Below are positions 1 through 5,335 of a DNA stretch of 5,911 bases, one piece after another (position 1 is the stretch's first letter; every line of letters starts with the position of its first letter). The notes beneath the pieces were generated by a model. That model had not been told where the DNA came from and ran no database searches. It saw only the letters and a list, made by a program, of their open reading frames with translations. This DNA is from Solobacterium sp. UBA1789. GTDB taxonomy: Bacteria > Bacillota_I > Bacilli_A > Erysipelotrichales > Erysipelotrichaceae. The DNA lies in contig DCGB01000097.1 of assembly GCA_002314515.1 (NCBI GenBank), positions 2,898 through 8,808 on the forward strand, written 5' to 3'. The position numbers and the translations under genes were made by a program.

Positions 1-760
1 CAGATGGAGCACCAGTTGTATCAGCATGCTGAGAAATAATTACACAACCCTTGGAAATCAAAGACTTAGCACCTTCTGATTCCAGAGAAGCACTTGACCA
101 GTTATTGGTATAAGTAACCAGCATTGTAACATCTTCATAAACAGATCTAACACCAAGATAGAATGCAGTATAACCAGAAATACATTCAGCATATGGGAAA
201 GCAGAAACGTAACCAATCTTGACCTTGCCATTTTCATCATAATTTTCTTCAGTTAACTTGCCAGAATTAACAAGTTCCTGTAATTTCATACCAGCAACAA
301 CACCTGCAACGTATCTGGCTTCATAAATGCGGGCAAAACCATTAGATAAGTTAGCTAAACCAACAGTAGCAGCATTATCACCAGTCATGGCAACGAATGT
401 TACATCAGGATTATCAGCAGCTGACTGAGCAGCATAAGACTGATGACCATATGAATTTTCAATAACCAGCTGACAGCCTTCTTCAATTAATTCATCTGCA
501 AAGTCAAGGTTGATCTGAGAACCATCACCAGCATTTGGTTTAACGATAACAGTTGCACCTAATTTTTCAGCAGCAGCATTAATGCCGATAACATGGGCAC
601 CAGAATAACCGTCATTTTCATCACCAATAAGGATGATACCAACTTTGAATTCTTCAGCAGCAGTATTGCCACCTTCATCAGCAGTATCTTCACCTGATGA
701 ACACGCAGCAAGAGTGAAAACCATCAACAGAGCTAATAATACAGATAATAACTTTTTCAT
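1..760 (-). CDS. BMP-family ABC transporter substrate-binding lipoprotein, 3'-truncated by window edge
   Basis: The 253 visible codons start at ATG 760-758, eight bases or so after a strong AAGGAGGA site, and stay open to the left edge. Residues 1-19 form a lipoprotein signal peptide: a KK n-region, a Leu/Val-rich core and the lipobox L17-A18-A19 before Cys20. A short acidic, Gly/Ser-rich linker follows. The mature part has the periplasmic-binding fold of the BMP/Med/PnrA family: a KVGIIL strand near 39, GDENDGYSGAH at 46-56, an IEN strand near 100, and KIGYVSAFPY near 181, followed by IISQHADTTGAPS at the end. The family is usually about 350-400 residues, so roughly a third is missing. Characterised members (PnrA, NupN/BmpA types) bind purine nucleosides for an ABC importer. 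The guanine-class riboswitch in the leader supports such a ligand here. Permease and ATPase genes are not visible and could lie beyond the edge. Family call is firm; the ligand is inferred. Confidence 0.9.
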   Translation of the reverse strand, partial: MKKLLSVLLALLMVFTLAACSSGEDTADEGGNTAAEEFKVGIILIGDENDGYSGAHVIGINAAAEKLGATVIVKPNAGDGSQINLDFADELIEEGCQLVIENSYGHQSYAAQSAADNPDVTFVAMTGDNAATVGLANLSNGFARIYEARYVAGVVAGMKLQELVNSGKLTEENYDENGKVKIGYVSAFPYAECISGYTAFYLGVRSVYEDVTMLVTYTNNWSSASLESEGAKSLISKGCVIISQHADTTGAPS

Positions 761-787
761 TTTGTCCTCCTTGGTTATCCGTATAGT

Positions 788-803
788 GCCAAAATGTTTT
801 GGC
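788..803. repeat. 16-bp near-perfect inverted repeat in the leader
   Basis: GCCAAAA and TTTTGGC flank a 2-base centre (TG on the plus strand), about 28 bases upstream of the lipoprotein start codon. In the minus-strand RNA it could fold as a 6-7 bp hairpin just before the ribosome binding site. No U-tract follows it, so it is not a terminator. It could be a protein operator or a leader stem that spaces or protects the ribosome binding site. Function unknown. Confidence 0.5.
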
Positions 804-821
804 TGTCGAAGTGAATCAATT

Positions 822-864
822 AAAAAAAGACTTTTATTTAATAAAAATAATTAAAAGAAGTCTT
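822..864 (-). terminator. Riboswitch-controlled intrinsic terminator upstream of the lipoprotein gene
   Basis: In the minus-strand RNA, AAGACUU (864-858) pairs with AAGUCUU (833-827). An AU-rich inner stem, UUAUUU with AAAUAA, can extend it after an asymmetric bulge. The stem runs straight into seven U residues (828-822). It lies between the purine aptamer and the start codon, which is the layout of a transcription-attenuating riboswitch. The 5' arm overlaps an alternative pairing described for 853-926, so terminator and antiterminator exclude each other. Confidence 0.75.
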
Positions 865-926
865 ATTATAAAGCCACTTCTTCTTTTTGTAATCTATCGT
901 TTCGAAGATAGAATACCAGAAGAGGC
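853..926 (-). promoter_or_regulatory. Riboswitch expression platform with alternative hairpins
   Basis: Two mutually exclusive foldings are visible in the minus-strand RNA. Hairpin A: GCCUCUUCU (926-918) pairs with AGAAGA (884-879) and GGC (875-873) across a 3-nt bulge, and encloses a second stem, UCUAUC (912-907) with GAUAGA (898-893). Hairpin B: AGAAGAAGU (884-876) pairs for 9 bp, including one G-U, with ACUUCUUUU (861-853). B takes up the 5' arm of the terminator at 822-864 and so acts as an antiterminator. A removes the 5' arm of B and so would favour termination. By analogy with known guanine riboswitches, ligand should favour A plus terminator. How P1 of the aptamer is coupled to this choice is not clear by eye. 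Confidence 0.6.
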
Positions 927-931
927 GTTCC

Positions 932-998
932 ATCATAGTCCGGAAGTTTACGGCATCCGGGTAGAGACCCCCGCACCATATTAGCGGGATTATACGAT
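932..998 (-). promoter_or_regulatory. Purine riboswitch aptamer, guanine class
   Basis: The three-way junction is recognisable by direct comparison with the known xpt aptamer. P1 is AUCGUA (998-993) with UAUGAU (937-932). J1/2 reads UAAU. P2 is CCCGC (988-984) with GCGGG (974-970), capped by loop AAUAUGG (982-976). J2/3 ends in UCUCUACC (967-960). P3 (960-954 with 946-940) carries loop CCGUAAA (953-947). The GG of L2 and the CC of L3 can make the conserved kissing pairs. The specificity base equivalent to position 74 is C (938, in GACUAUG), which means guanine/hypoxanthine rather than adenine. The base equivalent to position 51 is U, which argues against the Mesoplasma-type 2'-deoxyguanosine variant. 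It lies in the leader of the BMP lipoprotein gene and probably represses it when guanine is abundant. Confidence 0.93.
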
Positions 999-1019
999 TA
1001 ATTACTTTTAAATATTAAC

Positions 1020-1051
1020 ATAATAAATTTAAAAAATGAAAATAATTTCAA
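1020..1051 (-). promoter_or_regulatory. Possible promoter for the riboswitch-lipoprotein transcript
   Basis: The region between the rpsT terminator and the aptamer is very AT-rich. It contains TTGAAA (1051-1046) as a possible -35. Candidate -10 elements are ATTTAT (1028-1023, spacing 17) and TATTAT (1025-1020, spacing 20). A start near 1012-1018 would put about 15-20 bases before P1, as expected for a riboswitch leader. The AT-rich composition makes chance matches likely, so the exact elements are uncertain. Confidence 0.3.
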
Positions 1052-1058
1052 AAAAGGT

Positions 1059-1084
1059 AAAAAGAAAATAGGACCTAGTCCTAT
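1059..1084 (-). terminator. Intrinsic terminator of rpsT
   Basis: ATAGGAC and GTCCTAT form a 7-bp stem with a 3-base loop (1084-1068 on the minus strand). The U-rich run UUUUCUUUUU overlaps the stem end. It begins about 17 bases after the rpsT stop codon and should separate rpsT transcription from the riboswitch leader downstream. Confidence 0.85.
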
Positions 1085-1101
1085 ATCTTTATTAATTCTT
1101 A

Positions 1102-1365
1102 TTAATCTAGTGCTGCGATAGCTTTCGCAAAGCGTGATTTCTGTCTTGCAACATAATTCTTATGTTTTAAACCACTGCTTGCAGCCTTATCGAGAAGTGA
1201 GTTACATTCGTTATAAGCGATAACAGCAGCTTCTTTATCCTTGGCTTCAACAGCCTTCAGGACTTTCTTGATAGCTGTCTTTAAACGGCTTCTCTGGGAA
1301 TTGTTCTGAAGATTCTTCTTGGCATTGGTTAAAGCTCTCTTCTTCTGTGACTTAATATTTGCCAT
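1102..1365 (-). CDS. rpsT: 30S ribosomal protein S20
   Basis: An 87-residue, strongly basic, almost wholly helical protein of normal length for S20. It begins with the typical MANIKSQKKR and ends with the conserved HKNYVARQKSRFAKAI region, rich in Lys/Arg for contact with 16S rRNA. S20 is a primary binder of 16S rRNA in the body of the 30S subunit and helps early assembly. The ATG at 1365-1363 is preceded by AAGGAGGAAGC, an excellent ribosome binding site that fixes the start. The gene is monocistronic as seen here, with its own promoter (1393-1421) and terminator (1059-1084). It is divergent from fmt. rpsT next to lepA on the opposite strand is a common arrangement in Bacillota. Confidence 0.98.
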   Translation of the reverse strand: MANIKSQKKRALTNAKKNLQNNSQRSRLKTAIKKVLKAVEAKDKEAAVIAYNECNSLLDKAASSGLKHKNYVARQKSRFAKAIAALD

Positions 1366-1392
1366 GCTTCCTCCTTATTTATACGCTATAAA

Positions 1393-1421
1393 ATTATACC
1401 AAAGCACTTTTAAAAATGCAA
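1393..1421 (-). promoter_or_regulatory. rpsT promoter, sigma-A type with extended -10
   Basis: Reading the minus strand, a consensus TATAAT (1398-1393) is preceded by TGG, which gives a TGnTATAAT extended -10. TTGCAT (1421-1416) lies exactly 17 bases upstream and matches the first three bases of the -35 consensus. Transcription would start near 1386, giving a leader of about 20 bases before the rpsT start codon. Confidence 0.8.
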
Positions 1422-1464
1422 TAATAGAAGTAGCTTTCCCAAAACGAGAAAGAGAGGCTCTGTT

Positions 1465-2424
1465 ATGAACAAGAAACGGATATTATTTATGGGTACGCCA
1501 GAGTTCGCTGCCATCGTCTTAAAACAGCTTTTAGATAATGATTATCAGATCATTGCAGTCGTAACACAACCCGATCAGAAAATAGGTCGAAAACAGATAC
1601 TGACTTATACACCGGTCAAAGAAGTGGCACTTAACAACAATATTCCAGTCTATCAGCCATTTAAAATAAGAAATGAATATGAAGATCTGTTGGCATTAAA
1701 ACCAGACCTGATTATTACCTGTGCCTATGGTCAGATTATTCCTAAGCAATTACTTAATCTGCCACCATATCACTGCATAAATACTCATGCCTCACTTTTA
1801 CCTAAGGGAAGAGGAGGAGCACCTATTCAAAGGTCATTAATCAATGGTGATGAGAAAACTGGTGTTACTTTAATGTTTATGAATGAAAAAATGGACGAAG
1901 GTGCCATTTTGAAACAAAAAGAATATCTCATTAAAGATGAAGATACCAATTCAAGTCTTTTTAACAAGCTGGCATATCTGGCATCTGAAATGTTACTGGA
2001 GTTTTTACCAGATTATTTTGAAGGTAAATATAACGCAATAGAACAGGATAGTTCTCAGGCTACTTATTGTTATAATTTATCCAAGGAAGATGAATTCATT
2101 CATTTTGATCTGGATACCAGAACAGTATTTAATCATATAAGGGGACTCTTGGATGAACCGGGTGCCTATTCTATCCTGGATGGCAAGAGCTACAAGTGGA
2201 TCAGGGTATCTTATGAAATCAGCGGCAAAAAAGAAGATGACAGTCTTTTTGTCGGAATGGAAAAAGATTATTTGCGTATCAATTGTCTTGATGGTTTTAT
2301 CAAGGTCTATGAATTAAAGCCTGAGGGTAAGAAGACCATGGATGCAAAAAGCTTCTATAATGGCAATGGCCGAAACCTTTGCGGTAAATATTTTAGGAAA
2401 GAGTTGAATTATGGACAAGAATAA
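1465..2424 (+). CDS. fmt: Methionyl-tRNA formyltransferase
   Basis: A 319-residue protein of normal length. It transfers a formyl group from 10-formyltetrahydrofolate to Met-tRNA(fMet) so that translation can start with fMet. The N-terminal formyltransferase Rossmann domain (about 1-200) opens with RILFMGTPEFA. It carries the active site INTHASLLPKGRGGAPIQ with Asn106 and His108, and Asp144 in KMDEGAIL; these match the N/H/D catalytic triad of the family. The SLLP..RG loop is the folate-site signature. The smaller C-terminal tRNA-binding domain (about 205-310) follows. The ATG at 1465 has a moderate AGAGAGG site 7 bases upstream, and MNKKRILFMG is the usual N-terminus. The 3' end overlaps lepA by 14 nt. 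fmt usually sits with def or rsmB; here neither is next to it. I found no convincing plus-strand promoter in the 99-base spacer. Confidence 0.97.
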   Translation: MNKKRILFMGTPEFAAIVLKQLLDNDYQIIAVVTQPDQKIGRKQILTYTPVKEVALNNNIPVYQPFKIRNEYEDLLALKPDLIITCAYGQIIPKQLLNLPPYHCINTHASLLPKGRGGAPIQRSLINGDEKTGVTLMFMNEKMDEGAILKQKEYLIKDEDTNSSLFNKLAYLASEMLLEFLPDYFEGKYNAIEQDSSQATYCYNLSKEDEFIHFDLDTRTVFNHIRGLLDEPGAYSILDGKSYKWIRVSYEISGKKEDDSLFVGMEKDYLRINCLDGFIKVYELKPEGKKTMDAKSFYNGNGRNLCGKYFRKELNYGQE

Positions 2425-4213
2425 AATTCGTAATTTTTCCATCGTTGCCCATATCGATCATGGCAAGTCAACCTTAGCCGATCGTATACTGGAGCTGACA
2501 GGAACGGTCTCCAAAAGAGAAATGGAAGACCAGATTTTAGATAATCTTGATCTGGAAAAAGAAAGAGGAATAACTATCAAACTGAATGTTGTTCAGTTGC
2601 ATTACAAGGCTAAAGATGGTGAGGACTATGTTTTCCATCTGATTGATACTCCAGGTCATGTCGATTTTTCATATGAGGTTTCCCGTTCTTTGGCAGCCTG
2701 TGATGGCGCAATTCTGGTTGTTGATGCCACACAGGGTATTGAAGCTCAGACGCTGGCAAATGTTTATCTGGCCTTGGATAACGATCTGGAAATTCTGCCG
2801 GTAATCAATAAAATAGATTTACCTTCGGCTGATGTTGAAAAAGTAAAAAAGGAAATTGAAGATGTTATTGGTTTGGATTGCAGTGATGCACCATGTATTT
2901 CTGCTAAAACCGGTCTAAATGTTGAAAATGTTCTGGAGGGTATTGTGAAATATCTGCCAGCTCCAAAGGGTGATAAGGAAAAACCTTTACAGGCTCTGGT
3001 TTTTGATTCCTATTACGACTCTTATCGTGGTGTTGTTGTCTATATCTGTGTCAAAGAAGGACAGGTCAAAGTTGGTGATAAGATCACTTTCATGCAAGCC
3101 GGCAAGGAATATGAAGTGGCAGAACTTGGCGTTAAGACACCAAATGAGGTCAAAAGAGATCGTCTGGAAGCAGGTGAAGTCGGCTATCTTTGTGCTGCTA
3201 TCAAATCAATAAAGGATATTACAGTAGGTGATACGATAACTGCTTCATTAAATCCTGCTGCTGAGGCTTTGTCTGGTTATCGCAAGATGAATCCTATGGT
3301 CTATTGTGGTATGTATCCTACTGATAATGCCCGTTATAACGATTTAAGGGATGCTTTAGAGCGTTTGCAGCTAAATGACTCATCGCTGGTTTTTGAAGCA
3401 GAATCTTCTAAGGCCTTGGGCTTTGGCTTCAGATTGGGTTTCTTAGGTCTTTTACATATGGAAGTTATTCAGGAAAGACTGGAAAGGGAATACAATCTGG
3501 ATCTTATTGCCACGGCACCAAGTGTTATCTATAAGGTAAATCTGACTGATGGTACCTATCTGATGATCGATAATCCATCACTGATGCCTGACCAGACTTT
3601 AATTTCTTCAATTGAAGAGCCCTATGTTTCTGCAACCATCATGGTTCCAAATGATTATATTGGGCCTATCGTGGAACTGGCTCAAAATAAAAGAGGTATC
3701 TATAAGGATATGACTTATATTGATGATAATCGCAATCAGATTACCTATGAAATGCCTTTATCAGAAGTTATATTTGAATTTTTTGACAAATTGAAGTCCG
3801 TTTCCAAGGGCTATGCATCACTTGATTATGAGCCTATTGGCTATCGCAAATCCAATCTGGTTAAGATGGACATTCTTTTAAATGGCGATGTCATTGATGC
3901 TTTATCAGTTATTGTTCATCGTGATTTTGCCTATGACAGGGGTCATCGCATTACTGTTAAACTGAAGGAACTGATTCCGATGCAGCAGTTTGAAATTCCT
4001 GTTCAGGCTGCAATCGGCAATAAGGTTATTGCCAGAACCAATATTAAATCTTTGCGTAAAAATGTTTTAGCCAAGTGCTATGGAGGCGATATTACCCGTA
4101 AGAAGAAATTACTGGAAAAACAGAAAGAGGGTAAAAAGCGCATGAAAGCGGTTGGTCAGGTTGATATTCCACAGGAAGCCTTTATGGCTGTTTTGTCCAT
4201 GGATGAAGAATGA
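2411..4213 (+). CDS. lepA: Elongation factor 4 (ribosomal back-translocase-like GTPase LepA)
   Basis: A 600-residue protein, matching the family's usual length. It is a translational GTPase that binds the ribosome and is linked to translation under stress and to initiation or 30S maturation. GTPase motifs are complete: P-loop AHIDHGKS (13-20), switch I ERGIT (51-55), DTPGH (79-83), NKID (133-136) and SAK (164-166). Domain II follows (about 190-280), then two EF-G-like alpha/beta domains to about 490. The C-terminal domain unique to LepA carries CYGGDITRKKKLLEKQKEGK from Cys556 and ends in PQEAFMAVLSMDEE; this separates it from EF-G and TypA. The ATG overlaps the end of fmt by 14 nt and has AGGAAAGAG inside fmt as its ribosome binding site, so translation is probably coupled. 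hemW follows with a 4-nt overlap. Confidence 0.98.
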   Translation: MDKNKIRNFSIVAHIDHGKSTLADRILELTGTVSKREMEDQILDNLDLEKERGITIKLNVVQLHYKAKDGEDYVFHLIDTPGHVDFSYEVSRSLAACDGAILVVDATQGIEAQTLANVYLALDNDLEILPVINKIDLPSADVEKVKKEIEDVIGLDCSDAPCISAKTGLNVENVLEGIVKYLPAPKGDKEKPLQALVFDSYYDSYRGVVVYICVKEGQVKVGDKITFMQAGKEYEVAELGVKTPNEVKRDRLEAGEVGYLCAAIKSIKDITVGDTITASLNPAAEALSGYRKMNPMVYCGMYPTDNARYNDLRDALERLQLNDSSLVFEAESSKALGFGFRLGFLGLLHMEVIQERLEREYNLDLIATAPSVIYKVNLTDGTYLMIDNPSLMPDQTLISSIEEPYVSATIMVPNDYIGPIVELAQNKRGIYKDMTYIDDNRNQITYEMPLSEVIFEFFDKLKSVSKGYASLDYEPIGYRKSNLVKMDILLNGDVIDALSVIVHRDFAYDRGHRITVKLKELIPMQQFEIPVQAAIGNKVIARTNIKSLRKNVLAKCYGGDITRKKKLLEKQKEGKKRMKAVGQVDIPQEAFMAVLSMDEE

Positions 4214-5295
4214 TTGATCATTTATACATTCATGTACCTTTCTGTCATTCTATTTGTGCCTATTGTGATTTTACTCATCAGCTGTACAGAGAAGACATAG
4301 CTGTAAGGTGGTTACAAAGATTAAAAAAAGAAACAGAACTTTGTAATAAGGAGAAATATTCAACTATTTATATCGGTGGGGGAACGCCCACTTCTTTAAG
4401 CGATGATTTATTTGAAGAATTACTGAAACTGATTTCTCCTTATATAAATAAGGAAAAAGAATATGAATTTACCATTGAAGCCAATCCTGAATCATTAAGT
4501 GAAAAGAAGATAGATTTATTAATAAAATATCAGGTCAACCGTATTTCTATTGGTTTACAAAGCTGCAATAAAGACCTGTTAAAACTGATGAATCGTCATC
4601 ATGATTTTAATGATGTCAGGGATAAAGTGAACATTTTAAGAAAAAAGGGCATAAATAATATTTCTTTGGATATTATGTATTCTCTGCCTTCTCAGACAAT
4701 GGCTGATTTAAATGATACCCTGGACCAGGTTCTTGATCTGAATGTTGAACATCTGTCTTTATATTCTTTGACTGTTGAGGAAAATACGCTTTTTGGTAAA
4801 AAAGGTCTTAAGTCTCTTGATGAGGATACTGAAGCTGATATGTATGAACTGATTGAAAAAAGGTTAAGTGAAAAAGGCTATATTCATTATGAGATTGCCA
4901 ATTTTGCCAAAGCAGGCAAGGAATCCAGACACAATCTGGGCTATTGGCACTATGATGACTTTCGTGGTCTTTCGCTTGGGGCATCTGGCAAAATAAATAA
5001 TCATCGCTATGATAATACAAAAAAAATGTCTCATTATCTTAATAATGAAGACATCATTGAAAATGATTATTTGTTAAGCAAAGAAGATATGATGTTTGAA
5101 AACATCATGATGTCTTTAAGGCTGGAAGAAGGACTGAATCTTTTATTATTTAATGAGAGATATGATGTGGATTTTCTTGATTATTATCGTGATGTATTAA
5201 TTGAGGAAAAAGATAATCTGCTTATAGAAAACAATCATCTCAAAGCAGTTAATCGTGAATTATTGAATAATACACTCCTGTCTTTTATGAAATAA
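4210..5295 (+). CDS. hemW: Radical SAM heme chaperone HemW
   Basis: A 361-residue radical SAM protein. The Cys12-x3-Cys16-x2-Cys19 cluster motif in FCHSICAYCDF binds the [4Fe-4S] cluster. GGGTPT (56-61) is the SAM-binding region and SIGLQS lies at 113-118. The HNLGYW motif (241-246) and GLSLGASGKI (253-262) are typical of HemW, and a HemN-like C-terminal domain ends the protein. After the third Cys comes Asp-Phe; the extra Cys seen in true oxygen-independent coproporphyrinogen oxidase (HemN) is absent. This favours the heme-binding chaperone role, delivering heme to membrane respiratory proteins, over a porphyrin oxidase, although many databases label it as the oxidase. The start codon overlaps the lepA stop as ATGA with only a weak GGATGAAG upstream, which suggests coupled translation. 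A terminator follows 15 bases after the stop. Confidence 0.95.
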   Translation: MIDHLYIHVPFCHSICAYCDFTHQLYREDIAVRWLQRLKKETELCNKEKYSTIYIGGGTPTSLSDDLFEELLKLISPYINKEKEYEFTIEANPESLSEKKIDLLIKYQVNRISIGLQSCNKDLLKLMNRHHDFNDVRDKVNILRKKGINNISLDIMYSLPSQTMADLNDTLDQVLDLNVEHLSLYSLTVEENTLFGKKGLKSLDEDTEADMYELIEKRLSEKGYIHYEIANFAKAGKESRHNLGYWHYDDFRGLSLGASGKINNHRYDNTKKMSHYLNNEDIIENDYLLSKEDMMFENIMMSLRLEEGLNLLLFNERYDVDFLDYYRDVLIEEKDNLLIENNHLKAVNRELLNNTLLSFMK

Positions 5296-5310
5296 AAAAC
5301 ACAATGATTG

Positions 5311-5333
5311 AAAAAGCGGCATAGCCGCTTTTT
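5311..5333. terminator. Bidirectional intrinsic terminator between convergent genes
   Basis: AAAAAGCGGC and GCCGCTTTTT form a perfect 10-bp inverted repeat around the 3-base loop ATA. The GC core with a T5 run on both strands lets it end the fmt-lepA-hemW transcript from the left and the dehydrogenase transcript from the right. It lies 15 bases after the hemW stop and 2 bases from the stop codon of the convergent gene. Confidence 0.93.
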
Positions 5334-5335
5334 GA

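Noticed and set aside
58..240. Minus-strand 60-codon frame
   Set aside because: It is out of frame inside the BMP-family lipoprotein gene, whose real frame runs through the whole stretch.
633..984. Two overlapping plus-strand reading frames (633-854 and 799-984)
   Set aside because: They lie antisense to the lipoprotein start and across the riboswitch and terminator, with no ribosome binding site and no recognisable protein sequence.
989..994. Perfect TATAAT on the minus strand as a promoter -10
   Set aside because: It is the conserved P1/J1-2 segment of the purine aptamer. A transcript from it would lack the aptamer's 5' side, and the -35 match is poor.
932..998. Adenine or 2'-deoxyguanosine riboswitch
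   Set aside because: The base equivalent to position 74 is C, which excludes the adenine class, and the base equivalent to position 51 is U, unlike the known Mesoplasma 2'-dG class.
1366..1464. Plus-strand promoter for fmt
   Set aside because: AATAAT at 1420-1425 and TATAAA at 1387-1392 have no acceptable -35 at 16-18 bases, so I could not support a specific site, although a promoter must exist nearby.
2970..3212. Plus-strand 80-codon frame
   Set aside because: It is a shadow inside lepA, which has full family conservation in its own frame here.
4808..5020. Minus-strand 70-codon frame
   Set aside because: It is antisense to hemW across the conserved HNLGYW region, so it is a shadow.
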